25,410 nucleotides of DNA from DATDPY01 sp964395765 (GTDB taxonomy: Bacteria > Bacteroidota > Bacteroidia > Cytophagales > Cyclobacteriaceae), in NCBI GenBank assembly GCA_964395765.1, contig CAYNCU010000027.1:1-25410 (forward strand), read 5' to 3'. A program made the position numbers and the translations under genes. Below the pieces are notes generated by a model. It did not search any database. It had not been told where the DNA came from and was given only the letters and a program-made list of their open reading frames with translations. Shown in pieces: positions 1-7,456 of this stretch (its first letter is position 1; the number at the start of each line of letters is the position of its first letter).

Positions 1-945
1 AATCACAACTTCAGGATATCCTACCAGTCAGGTTTCAGAAATCCTACCGTCGGCGATCAGTATATAAAACTAAATGCCGGGGTGATTACGGTTCTTGGCG
101 GTGTTCCGGATAACAGCAAAGATCTGGATGTATACCAGAATTCGTTTACCATCAATTCAGTGGGTGCTTTCGGCTCAGCTTTCGGACAGGCTGTTGCCGG
201 CGGTAGTCCACCCGACCAGGCCATTGCCAACAACAAGGACCTGCTGGTTAAATCCAATGTTAATTATATTAAGCCCGAGCAAGTTAAGACCTTCGAAGCA
301 GGGTATAAAACATTGCTGGGCAATAAGTTTTACGTGGATCTGAACTTTTATTACAGCACATACACTGATTTTATCCTGAATACCGTTGTGATGGAACCAA
401 ACAGTCCTGTTTTAGGAAGTGATGGAAAAGTGAACCCCGCCGCTGCTATGGATATATTGAATAATAATGTCCGGCTATTCCAGTTGTATACCAATGCCAG
501 TGATAAGGTTTCGACCGAGGGAGGGACATTGGGGGTAATGTATCGATTCCCAGAGGGCTATACACTTTCAGCCAACGGCACATTGGCCACGCTGGATTTG
601 AAGAATGCCAACCCGGATGACATTCCTCCATTCAATACCCCTAAATACAGGACCTCCGTTATGTTTGACAACAGCACGTTAGACCGTAAATGGGGATTCA
701 ATGTGGCCTGGAGATGGCAGAACAAATTCGACTGGTACGGAACATTTAACCAGTTAAGGCCCGGCACAATCGATGCTCATTCCATCTTTGATGCACAGGT
801 TAGTTATAAACTCACAGGAATTAAAACAATTGTTAAGCTGGGAGTCAGTAACTTGTTTAATAACCAGATATACGAAGCCTATGGCTCTCCATCCATCGGG
901 GCCATCTATTATATATCCTTATTGTTTGATCAATTCCTACGATAA
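1..945 (+). CDS. TonB-dependent receptor, C-terminal part (5' end outside window)
   Basis: Outer-membrane beta-barrel that takes up a ligand using TonB energy. The frame is open from base 1 (reading NHNFRISYQSGFRNPTVGDQ), so the gene starts upstream and only about 314 C-terminal residues are visible. The text alternates aromatic-rich strands and loops typical of the barrel half: FRNPT near the window start, an 'EAGYKTLLGNKFYVDLNFYY' strand pair, then 'NVAWRWQNKF', 'IFDAQVSYKL' and 'KLGVSNLFNN', the last being the familiar late-barrel motif of Bacteroidota receptors. It ends FDQFLR; such receptors more usually end in an aromatic residue. The plug, the TonB box and any carboxypeptidase-like N-terminal domain lie outside the window, so the ligand cannot be read. 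No SusD partner follows; an MFS gene begins 2 bases after the stop, which suggests co-transcription with a permease. Confidence 0.93.
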   Translation, partial: NHNFRISYQSGFRNPTVGDQYIKLNAGVITVLGGVPDNSKDLDVYQNSFTINSVGAFGSAFGQAVAGGSPPDQAIANNKDLLVKSNVNYIKPEQVKTFEAGYKTLLGNKFYVDLNFYYSTYTDFILNTVVMEPNSPVLGSDGKVNPAAAMDILNNNVRLFQLYTNASDKVSTEGGTLGVMYRFPEGYTLSANGTLATLDLKNANPDDIPPFNTPKYRTSVMFDNSTLDRKWGFNVAWRWQNKFDWYGTFNQLRPGTIDAHSIFDAQVSYKLTGIKTIVKLGVSNLFNNQIYEAYGSPSIGAIYYISLLFDQFLR

Positions 946-947
946 CT

Positions 948-2195
948 ATGGACACTTCCGAAATTCGTATGAATAAAAGTGAAGGTGCTGAGAAAATCGG
1001 CGCCTCACTTTGGTTTTTTTTCATCATTGCCTTATTAAGCAATATTTTAGGTGGAACCGTATCCACGCTTATGGCTGTATACCTGCCTGTGGTAGTCAGG
1101 GATCTCCTGGGAAAAACCAATAATGATTTTGTAAATCATGTGAGTGCTTATATTAATTCCGTTTATATTATAGGCTGGACTGCCGGGGGATTTCTATGGG
1201 GTATGATCAGTGACCGAGCCGGACGGATTAAATCATTTCTGGTTTCTTTGGCCCTTTACGGACTTCTTACCCTTTTGATTGGTTTCATGTATTCGTGGGA
1301 AATGGTGGTATTGCTCCGGCTGCTATCCGGTTTTTGTGTCGGCGGGGTATTAGTCATCACGAATATTTACCTCACCGAAGTCTGGCCTGAAAAATCCAGA
1401 GCGGTTTATATCGGCTTTCTTTCCATAGGTTTCCCCATCGGGATCTTTTCTGCGGGACTAATTAATTATATTTTCAAAAGCTGGAGAACCGGATTTATGA
1501 TCGGGTTGATCCCCGCAGGCATTGCAATATTATCTGCACTTTTCATCTGGAGGTCGGAGGCTAAGGCGAAAGGGAATTTAAACCCGGTTCATGACCTCAG
1601 TTTAAGGGCTGTTTTTAACGACAATCATAAAAACCTGATTTTGGGTTCTATCCTATTCGGTTCCATGTTGATTGGCATGTGGGCGGTATTTTCCTGGTTA
1701 CCAACCTGGATACAAAGCCTTCTTAATAATTCCAGTGGCCAAAAAGAAAGAGGCTTGGGAATGATGCTGATGGGCATTGGTGGTCTGGCCGGTGGTTTTA
1801 TTTCAGGATATGTAGCCCGGATATTTGGAATGCGGAAATCAATGCTGGTATGCTTTGTCGGCTGTCTCGTGACCGCTCTGATCATGTTCGGCATTAATCG
1901 TACCTTTTCCAATGTGATCTATTTCGAGATTGCACTGATTACCGTTTTCTTCGGGATCAGCCAGGGCTTGCTGGCCACTTATGTACCCCAATTATTCAAG
2001 CCGGCTATCCGTGGCTCTGCAACGGGATTTTGCTTTAATACCGGAAGGATATTCACGGCTGTCGCAGTATTCTTCGTCGGCGCCCTTGTATCCTTTTTCG
2101 GAGGATACAGCAACACCTTGTTGGCCTTCTCAACAGTTTTTCTATTCGGAATGATATCCGTTTATTTCTCAAAAGACTTACAACTTAACCCTTAA
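948..2195 (+). CDS. MFS transporter (sugar/aromatic-acid porter-like)
   Basis: Inner-membrane permease of about 415 residues with roughly 12 hydrophobic segments in two halves. After a short hydrophilic head, TM1 begins near residue 21. The loop after the second segment reads GMISDRAGRIKS, the MFS loop 2-3 signature (G-x3-D-R-x-G-R). 'LSGFCVGGVLVITNIYLTEV' followed by P-E-K-S-R matches the fourth and fifth segments of the sugar-porter/AAHS/SV2-like families. Late in the protein 'YVPQLFKPAIRGSATGFCFN' plus G-R is another hallmark of that group. The start at 948 is 2 bases after the receptor stop; Met8 at 969 is an alternative. The AhpD-like genes follow after 5 bases. Known family members move sugars or aromatic acids with protons; the substrate here is unknown, though location behind a TonB receptor suggests inward passage of the same ligand. 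Confidence 0.9.
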   Translation: MDTSEIRMNKSEGAEKIGASLWFFFIIALLSNILGGTVSTLMAVYLPVVVRDLLGKTNNDFVNHVSAYINSVYIIGWTAGGFLWGMISDRAGRIKSFLVSLALYGLLTLLIGFMYSWEMVVLLRLLSGFCVGGVLVITNIYLTEVWPEKSRAVYIGFLSIGFPIGIFSAGLINYIFKSWRTGFMIGLIPAGIAILSALFIWRSEAKAKGNLNPVHDLSLRAVFNDNHKNLILGSILFGSMLIGMWAVFSWLPTWIQSLLNNSSGQKERGLGMMLMGIGGLAGGFISGYVARIFGMRKSMLVCFVGCLVTALIMFGINRTFSNVIYFEIALITVFFGISQGLLATYVPQLFKPAIRGSATGFCFNTGRIFTAVAVFFVGALVSFFGGYSNTLLAFSTVFLFGMISVYFSKDLQLNP

Positions 2196-2200
2196 ATATT

Positions 2201-2749
2201 ATGGCATATATAAAAGTACCGGAAGGAGTGCCTGGGATCAGAAGCCTGGTCCTGTTCAGGCCTGAAACGGGTCAATATCTTTATGATCTTGCCCAAGCAC
2301 TATTACGCGGTGAATCCCCTATTCCCGAAGCGGAAAGAGAGCTGATCGCCGCCTATACTTCATCACAAAACCACTGCATGTTCTGCACGCTGAGCCATGC
2401 CGCAGCCTCGCGAGAACTGTTCGGCAATAAAAGTGAAGTAGTGGATTGTGTTTTGGAAGATATAAATAAAGCCGATCTTACACCCAAATTGAGAGCCCTG
2501 TTGAACATTGCAGCTAAGGTGACAAAAAACGGCAGATCTGTTTTACTGGAAGATGTGGAACAAGCTCGCGGTCATGGGGCCTCCGACAGGGAGATCCATG
2601 ACACGGTTTTAATTGCGGCAACGTTCAGCATGTACAACCGATATGTTGACGGGCTCGCCAGTTTAACGCCCACCGATCCGGCAGCCTATAAGGAAATGGG
2701 CACAAGGATGGCAACCAAGGGATATGTTTTACCTAAAAAACAAAATTAA
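2201..2749 (+). CDS. AhpD-like / carboxymuconolactone decarboxylase family protein, copy 1
   Basis: Small all-helical protein of 182 residues. It carries the complete AhpD-type active-site pattern E-x11-C-x2-C-x3-H as Glu47, Cys59, Cys62 and His66 (CMFCTLSH). In AhpD this set works in a thiol relay or peroxidase reaction, with the His/Glu pair activating the cysteines. A second conserved block, 'DREIHDTVLIAATFSMYNRY' followed by V-D-G, is typical of the peroxidase-related CMD branch. No signal peptide is present, so it is probably cytoplasmic. It is followed after 2 bases by a full-length paralog that shares the start 'MAYIKVPEG'. The place after a receptor and permease suggests it handles the imported compound or oxidative by-products; that is inference. 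True carboxymuconolactone decarboxylases lack the CxxC pair, so that reaction is unlikely. Confidence 0.88.
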   Translation: MAYIKVPEGVPGIRSLVLFRPETGQYLYDLAQALLRGESPIPEAERELIAAYTSSQNHCMFCTLSHAAASRELFGNKSEVVDCVLEDINKADLTPKLRALLNIAAKVTKNGRSVLLEDVEQARGHGASDREIHDTVLIAATFSMYNRYVDGLASLTPTDPAAYKEMGTRMATKGYVLPKKQN

Positions 2750-2751
2750 CT

Positions 2752-3300
2752 ATGGCATATATTAAAGTACCCGAAGGGTTACCCGGGATCGTGGGTCCCA
2801 TGGCCTTTCGACCCGAAACCGCAAAACACCTGAACAATCTTGCTGAAGAATTATTACGTAGCGATAATTCACTTAGCCGCGGGTTCAGGGAATTAATGGC
2901 CACTTACGTTTCCTATCTTAACGATTGCTTCTTTTGCCAGAATGCCCATGGTGGTCTTGCACAGCATTACCTGCAATGCGACATCAATTACATTGACAGT
3001 ATTAAAAAAAATTATCTTGACTCCGATCTCACAGATAAGGAAAAGGCATTGCTTGAGATTGCGGCCAGTGTTCAAAAGAGCGGAAAAAATGTTTCCGCCG
3101 GACAAATAGAAAAAGCCCGTAAGCTGGGTTCTACCGATATTGAAATTCATGATACGGTGTTGATCGCAGCAGCTTTTTGCATGTTTAACCGGTATGTTGA
3201 CGGTTTGAATACGTGGGCGCCTGAAGACAGGAATTTTTATGTGAAAAGGGCTAAATCAAGGGCTGAGGAAGGATACGCTAATTTTGTACCCAACCACTGA
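2752..3300 (+). CDS. AhpD-like / carboxymuconolactone decarboxylase family protein, copy 2
   Basis: Paralog of the preceding gene, also 182 residues, with the active-site residues at identical positions: Glu47, Cys59, Cys62, His66 (CFFCQNAH). The second block 'IEIHDTVLIAAAFCMFNRYV' plus D-G is also kept. The first bases of both genes are almost the same (ATGGCATATATWAAAGTACC), while the middles differ clearly, so this is an old tandem duplication and not a recent copy. Because both copies retain all four catalytic residues, both are probably active; they may form a heteromer or act on different partners, as AhpD-like proteins usually assemble into trimers or hexamers. A strong terminator follows 27 bases after the stop and ends the unit. 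Confidence 0.88.
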   Translation: MAYIKVPEGLPGIVGPMAFRPETAKHLNNLAEELLRSDNSLSRGFRELMATYVSYLNDCFFCQNAHGGLAQHYLQCDINYIDSIKKNYLDSDLTDKEKALLEIAASVQKSGKNVSAGQIEKARKLGSTDIEIHDTVLIAAAFCMFNRYVDGLNTWAPEDRNFYVKRAKSRAEEGYANFVPNH

Positions 3301-3326
3301 TGCTGGAAAATTTATATCCTGATATT

Positions 3327-3362
3327 AAAGTGCGCAGGCAGTCATGCTTGTGCACTTTTTTT
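3327..3362 (+). terminator. Rho-independent terminator of the receptor/MFS/AhpD unit
   Basis: A 14-bp stem (3327-3340 with 3345-3358, two G-U pairs) closed by the tetraloop GTCA runs into a stretch of seven T at 3356-3362. The stem is AAAGTGCGCAGGCA against TGCTTGTGCACTTT. It lies between convergent genes; the T-run favours the plus strand. Confidence 0.85.
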
Positions 3363-3364
3363 AT

Positions 3365-4021
3365 TTATATATCTGCAATGGGCGATATCCCGGCAGTCAC
3401 ATGGTCCCCTTTTTTTACCAGGACTTTTGCATAAACCGGCAGAAAAACGTCAACTCTTGAGCCGAATTTTATAAATCCGATCTGGTCGCCCTGACCTATA
3501 GTGTCCCCCTCTTTAAAATAATATTTGATCCTTCTTGCCATGATACCGGCTATCTGGCGTACCATCAGGCGCAGGCCTTTTGTCGTCTCAAAAACGATCG
3601 AGGTCCTTTCATTTTCCGTACTGGATTTCGGGTGCCATGCTACCAGGTATTTCCCGGGATGGTATTTAAAATATATAACTTTTCCCGCCACCGGGCTGCG
3701 GTTGACATGAACATCGAGCGGCGACATGAAAATAGATAACTGAATTCTTTTTTCTTTCAGGAATTCATCTTCGTTCACTTCCTCGATGACTACTACCTTC
3801 CCATCAGCAGGGGCGAGCACCATATGTTCATTTTCAAATACCCTGACCGCCGGATCCCTGAAAAACTGCAGGATAAAAAAATAAATTGCCGAAGAAACGA
3901 TTATGGAAAGATCGAGCAGCCACGGGGGAAAGTGTAAAAGATATTTTCCTCCCAATACTATTCCCACCAGCAGGCATAAAGCCAGGAATAAAATCAGACG
4001 TCCTTCCTTGTGTATGCGCAC
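3365..4021 (-). CDS. psd: Phosphatidylserine decarboxylase, short form
   Basis: Converts phosphatidylserine to phosphatidylethanolamine at the inner membrane. The 218-residue length fits the short, archaeal-like Psd group. Two hydrophobic segments lie near residues 9-24 and 34-53, followed by the family motif FFRDP. Catalytic residues are readable: Asp73 in APADGKV, His105 in PLDVHVNRSP, and the self-cleavage site Gly187-Ser188 in IKFGSRVDVFLP, where the serine becomes the pyruvoyl cofactor. It begins 6 bases downstream of the glutamate dehydrogenase stop, so the two are probably co-transcribed. CdsA, which makes the CDP-diacylglycerol precursor, is two genes upstream; the linking enzyme, phosphatidylserine synthase, is not in the window. 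Confidence 0.95.
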   Translation of the reverse strand: MRIHKEGRLILFLALCLLVGIVLGGKYLLHFPPWLLDLSIIVSSAIYFFILQFFRDPAVRVFENEHMVLAPADGKVVVIEEVNEDEFLKEKRIQLSIFMSPLDVHVNRSPVAGKVIYFKYHPGKYLVAWHPKSSTENERTSIVFETTKGLRLMVRQIAGIMARRIKYYFKEGDTIGQGDQIGFIKFGSRVDVFLPVYAKVLVKKGDHVTAGISPIADI

Positions 4022-4027
4022 GGTAAA

Positions 4028-5302
4028 TTAAAATAATCCCCTGAATTTATAAGCACTTGCAATTTTATCGATGGCCACCATGTAGGCAGCAATGCGCAAT
4101 GAAACATTATATTCAGATGCAACTTTAAATACATGAGAAAATGATTGTTTCATGATCCGGTCCATTCTGCGGTTGATTCGTTCCGCCTCCCATTTATATC
4201 CCAGCCTGTTTTGCACCCATTCAAAATAAGAAACGGTTACTCCCCCTGCATTCGCTAAAATATCAGGCACCACATGAATCCCCTTTTCCATAATGATCTC
4301 ATCGGCATTGGCCGCCGTAGGTCCGTTTGCACCTTCAACGATCAGCTTGGCCTTAATCTTCGGAGCATTCTGGTCGGTAATGACATCTTCTACTGCGGCG
4401 GGAATAAGTACGTCTGTGTCCAGGGTCAATAATTCATCGCTGTCAATCCTTTCAGCACCCTGGAATCCTTCCAGCAACCCCTTATTTTTTTCCTTGTGTT
4501 GCATGGCCTCTTTTATATTGATTCCGTTCTCATTATAATAAGCCCCGCTAAGATCACTTATGGCAATAACTTTTGTACCCCTTTCCTCCATCAGTAATGC
4601 CGCATATGATCCGACATTGCCGAAACCCTGTACAACGATCTTACTCTGGTAGGGATTGATCTTAAGCTTTTCCATCGCCGATAAGGCAATGATCATGACC
4701 CCGCGCCCCGTTGCTTCCACCCTTCCCAGCGAGCCTCCCAGAATGATGGGCTTGCCGGTTACAACACTGCTGACGGTAAAACCCTGCTGACGTGAAAACT
4801 GGTCCATCATCCATGCCATTTCCCTTTGACCGGTACCAATATCGGGTGCAGGAATATCCCGGTCTGGGCCGAATACATTGGTCATGGCCGTTGTGTAGGC
4901 CCTGGTCAGCCTTTCGATTTCACCCGAAGACATTTCCCTTGGATTACACTTGATCCCCCCCTTAGCTCCCCCATAGGGGATATCGACTACTGCGCATTTC
5001 CAGGTCATCCACGCCGCCAGCGCTTTCACCTCATCCAGGGTGACATTCTTGTCAAAACGAACACCCCCCTTCGAAGGTCCCAGAATGGTGCTGTGGATTA
5101 CCCTGTAACCTTCAAAAACCTTCAAAGAACCATCATCCATGGTCACCGGAAGGCTAACAATCACCTGTTTATCAGGTGTCTTCAACACATTATAAATATC
5201 ATCGCTAAGCCCCAACTTCTGTGCTGCAATCCTGAATCGTGACATCATGGATTCAAAGGGATTTTCTTTGTCTTTTATCGGGGCAGGTTCAATATAGGAC
5301 AT
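4028..5302 (-). CDS. gdhA: Glu/Leu/Phe/Val dehydrogenase, probably glutamate dehydrogenase
   Basis: Catalyses reversible oxidative deamination of glutamate to 2-oxoglutarate and ammonia. At 424 residues it has the length of the hexameric NAD-type (GluDH class II) enzymes. Substrate-site motifs GPSKGGVRF (residues 75-83) and 'WKCAVVDIPYGGAKGGI' with Lys102 and the catalytic Lys114 are intact; PAPDIGTG follows. The Rossmann nucleotide fold starts at VVQGFGNVGSY (residues 223-233). 'EGANGPTAANADEI' and 'VPDILANAGGVTVSYFEW' complete the family pattern. Cofactor choice cannot be settled by eye, and leucine or phenylalanine dehydrogenase is possible but those are usually shorter. The gene sits between cdsA (85-base gap upstream) and psd (6-base gap downstream). 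Confidence 0.93.
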   Translation of the reverse strand: MSYIEPAPIKDKENPFESMMSRFRIAAQKLGLSDDIYNVLKTPDKQVIVSLPVTMDDGSLKVFEGYRVIHSTILGPSKGGVRFDKNVTLDEVKALAAWMTWKCAVVDIPYGGAKGGIKCNPREMSSGEIERLTRAYTTAMTNVFGPDRDIPAPDIGTGQREMAWMMDQFSRQQGFTVSSVVTGKPIILGGSLGRVEATGRGVMIIALSAMEKLKINPYQSKIVVQGFGNVGSYAALLMEERGTKVIAISDLSGAYYNENGINIKEAMQHKEKNKGLLEGFQGAERIDSDELLTLDTDVLIPAAVEDVITDQNAPKIKAKLIVEGANGPTAANADEIIMEKGIHVVPDILANAGGVTVSYFEWVQNRLGYKWEAERINRRMDRIMKQSFSHVFKVASEYNVSLRIAAYMVAIDKIASAYKFRGLF

Positions 5303-5335
5303 ATGAATTTTTCAGTTTTTGTCGTTTTTCGAGTC

Positions 5336-5343
5336 CAAAATTA
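5336..5343 (-). promoter_or_regulatory. Possible Bacteroidota -7 box upstream of gdhA
   Basis: On the minus strand the bases read TAATTTTG, matching the Bacteroidota -7 consensus TAnnTTTG, about 34 bases before the gdhA start. No good -33 TTG is seen at the expected spacing (a T-run lies there instead), so this is tentative. It would allow gdhA-psd transcription independent of cdsA. Confidence 0.35.
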
Positions 5344-5387
5344 CGGGAATGTAAAAAAAAATAATGATTCTTTGAAAATTTAATTTT

Positions 5388-6221
5388 TTAATACACAATA
5401 ACTTTCAGGTAAAAAACAATAAAAAACAGGGAAATCAATAATCCGTCAAAACGGTCTAAAAATCCACCATGACCGGGTAATATATTCCCTGAATCTTTAA
5501 TTGCAATACTCCTTTTAAAAAGGGATTCCACAAGATCTCCGTAAGTGCCTGTAATTACAATAATTAAGCCGATAATAATCCAGTGAAAATAGGCGAGATC
5601 ATGGAAATAAGTACCCAGGATAACCGAAGCGATCAGGGCAAAGACCAGTGCCCCGGCCATCCCTTCCCACGATTTTTTCGGAGATACTCTTTCAAACAGT
5701 TTTCGCCGGCCAAAACGAACACCGATAAAATAAGCGCCGATATCGCTGGCCCAGAGCATGATCATAATGCCGATCACCAGATGCGAATTGTAGTATCCCG
5801 GGGAAAAAACAGTGAAATTCAACAGGGAAAATGGAATTCCAATATAAAATATTCCTAAAAAGGTAAAAGCAATATTGGTAAACGGTTTTTCTTCCTTCCT
5901 ATATAGTTTGATAAGAAATACGAGGGCGAGAAAGGGGAAGAGTATATAATAAAATCTGGAAGACGTTAATCCTGCTTCAACCAGGAAAGAAATAGTAAAT
6001 ATCAACAGGCAATTCAGGGTCCCGATGAATTTCAGGGGCAGCATGCCATCCAGCCAGGTCAGGTTATAAAATTCCAGGGTCGAGAAGGCACAAATCAGAA
6101 AAAAAACAATAAAATAAGTCCAGTGATTGACTGCGCAACCTGCCAGGATCAGGGTGGCTCCGGAAAGGCCGGTAAGAACACGAAGTCTTAAATTGGGATA
6201 TTTATTCAAATTCAATTTCAT
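5388..6221 (-). CDS. cdsA: Phosphatidate cytidylyltransferase (CDP-diglyceride synthase)
   Basis: Makes CDP-diacylglycerol from phosphatidate and CTP, the branch point of phospholipid synthesis. With the Met at 6221 the protein has 277 residues, mostly hydrophobic segments, as expected for this integral membrane enzyme. The C-terminal PROSITE-type signature is complete: S-L-F-K-R, then K-D-S-G-N-I-L-P-G-H-G-G-F-L-D-R-F-D. The frame is open further upstream to 6314, but that extension overlaps the upstream DUF2007 gene by more than 100 bases and is hydrophilic; the chosen start MKLNLNKYPNLRLRV overlaps it by only 20 bases and fits CdsA N-termini. It forms one run with the DUF2007 and CPBP genes upstream; psd lies further downstream after gdhA. 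Confidence 0.94.
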   Translation of the reverse strand: MKLNLNKYPNLRLRVLTGLSGATLILAGCAVNHWTYFIVFFLICAFSTLEFYNLTWLDGMLPLKFIGTLNCLLIFTISFLVEAGLTSSRFYYILFPFLALVFLIKLYRKEEKPFTNIAFTFLGIFYIGIPFSLLNFTVFSPGYYNSHLVIGIMIMLWASDIGAYFIGVRFGRRKLFERVSPKKSWEGMAGALVFALIASVILGTYFHDLAYFHWIIIGLIIVITGTYGDLVESLFKRSIAIKDSGNILPGHGGFLDRFDGLLISLFFIVFYLKVIVY

Positions 6222-6408
6222 TATTAATGAGGTTCGCTGCCTGCAGAGCTTCTTCCTGAGCAACATAAACCTCATAAAATCCGAATTTATAAGAACTGTC
6301 TTTTTTATTGACAATAACGGGACTTAATCCTTCTTCTTCGAGAACAGCTTTAACTATTTCGGCCCGGTGAGCCGCCTGCGTAGAATATACTGAAACCCAG
6401 TTACTCAT
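6202..6408 (-). CDS. DUF2007 family small protein
   Basis: A 68-residue protein with the DUF2007 pattern: an N-terminal strand WVSVYST, helix 'AAHRAEIVKAVLEEEGLSPV', the short segment VNKKDSSY, then FYEVYVAQEEALQAANLI. The family is a small ferredoxin-like/PII-like fold described as a putative prokaryotic signal transducer; its role is not established. It overlaps the CPBP protease gene by 8 bases upstream and cdsA by 20 bases downstream, so expression is translationally linked to both. A regulatory part in membrane or lipid homeostasis is only suggested by this context. Confidence 0.85.
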   Translation of the reverse strand: MSNWVSVYSTQAAHRAEIVKAVLEEEGLSPVIVNKKDSSYKFGFYEVYVAQEEALQAANLINNEIEFE

Positions 6409-7342
6409 TGTAATTCACCTTTCTTTGAATAAAATATCGCCGAAAATAAAATAAAAGAAGGAATCCTAAAAGGGCAAATATCAAGGTTGTGGTCCAGGAA
6501 TAGGTCTGATCCTCTTCAACATTAATATGGGTTACACGCAAGTCATATAGGTACATCATCACAAGGATGAAACCGTTGTTAATGAAATGGGCCAGAACGG
6601 GGTACCAGAGACTTCTTGACCAATAATACATGTAACCGAATAATACGCCAAGCATGATCCGGGGTACAAATCCAAAAAACTGGAAATGAAAGGCGCTGAA
6701 CAGCACTGCACTGATCCAGATGGCCGCGTGGCCGTTGTGAAGCATATTTTCAAGTTTGTTCTGAATGATTCCGCGGAACAATAATTCTTCACTGAATGCC
6801 GGTATTAAAACAATAACAACAAAGCCTGTAATAAAGTCGCTGGTATTATTGAACTGGGTAAGGAAATCGGTCATCACCTTTAATTTATTCTCTTCTGCCC
6901 GCGCCCATGACTCAAAGCCTGCCATTTCAGAAGGAAAATGAAGGTTTGCATTCCAGTCAATCAGAAATGAATTGGCAAACATAAATGCCACCACCATCAA
7001 AATGGATATCATAAAAATTGACAGGTCCCCTTTCAATTTAAATAGTTTAAACGGGTTCACACGTTCCAGGAACCGGATATAGACAAAACCTGCGATTAGG
7101 AAACCGAAAATTGTTCCCATCCCCTGTAAAAGATAAATCGGTAACCTTTCATTCGCCGTAAAAGGCGGGCTGGCAAGGGATGGTATCTGGCTGAATTTTA
7201 TATCGGAGGTGGCCAAAGCGATAACCATACCGAACGCCTGGCCTATGAAGAGGCCCATGAGCACTATAATCAACAAGACAAAAAATGAATACCACGCCGT
7301 AAACTTACCGTCCGATAAAGTGTTATTTGAAATATTATTCAT
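6401..7342 (-). CDS. CPBP family intramembrane metalloprotease/glutamic endopeptidase
   Basis: Polytopic membrane protein of about 313 residues from the Met at 7342 (MNNISNNTLSDG). The longer reading to 7372 adds MCFSCKFTRI, which is less likely. All three CPBP (Abi/Rce1-like) motifs are present: EELLFRG (EExxxR), a later F-S-A-F-H (FxxxH) followed by 'VPRIMLGVLFGYMYYWS', and HFINN (HxxxN). These residues form the membrane-embedded active site in Rce1-like peptidases. Substrates of bacterial members are mostly unknown; some process peptides or bacteriocin-related products. It is first in the run with DUF2007 and cdsA and is divergent from dusB across a 114-base gap, which should contain promoters for both directions; no clear consensus box was seen there. 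Confidence 0.9.
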   Translation of the reverse strand: MNNISNNTLSDGKFTAWYSFFVLLIIVLMGLFIGQAFGMVIALATSDIKFSQIPSLASPPFTANERLPIYLLQGMGTIFGFLIAGFVYIRFLERVNPFKLFKLKGDLSIFMISILMVVAFMFANSFLIDWNANLHFPSEMAGFESWARAEENKLKVMTDFLTQFNNTSDFITGFVVIVLIPAFSEELLFRGIIQNKLENMLHNGHAAIWISAVLFSAFHFQFFGFVPRIMLGVLFGYMYYWSRSLWYPVLAHFINNGFILVMMYLYDLRVTHINVEEDQTYSWTTTLIFALLGFLLLFYFRRYFIQRKVNYNE

Positions 7343-7456
7343 AATTCGGGTAAATTTACAGGAAAAACACAATCACAATACAGGAATTCGGGATTGATAT
7401 AACAATGTTTACTGATTAATGGAAATGTTAAAAAAGATAATCGAGGCATTTCAACT

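Noticed and set aside
948..3300. Beta-ketoadipate pathway operon (true carboxymuconolactone decarboxylase with an aromatic-acid permease)
   Set aside because: The CMD-family proteins have the AhpD CxxC/His pattern instead, and no other pathway genes are adjacent.
4826..5242. 138-residue open frame on the plus strand inside gdhA
   Set aside because: Antisense shadow of a well-conserved gene; no family features and no separate signals.
6222..6314. Upstream extension of cdsA to 6314 (MSIKKTVLINSDF...)
   Set aside because: It overlaps the DUF2007 gene along most of its length, is hydrophilic and does not look like a CdsA N-terminus; the Met at 6221 gives a normal protein.
7343..7372. Ten-residue N-terminal extension of the CPBP protease
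   Set aside because: MCFSCKFTRI precedes a typical soluble start at MNNISNN and eats into the divergent promoter region; not needed for any motif.
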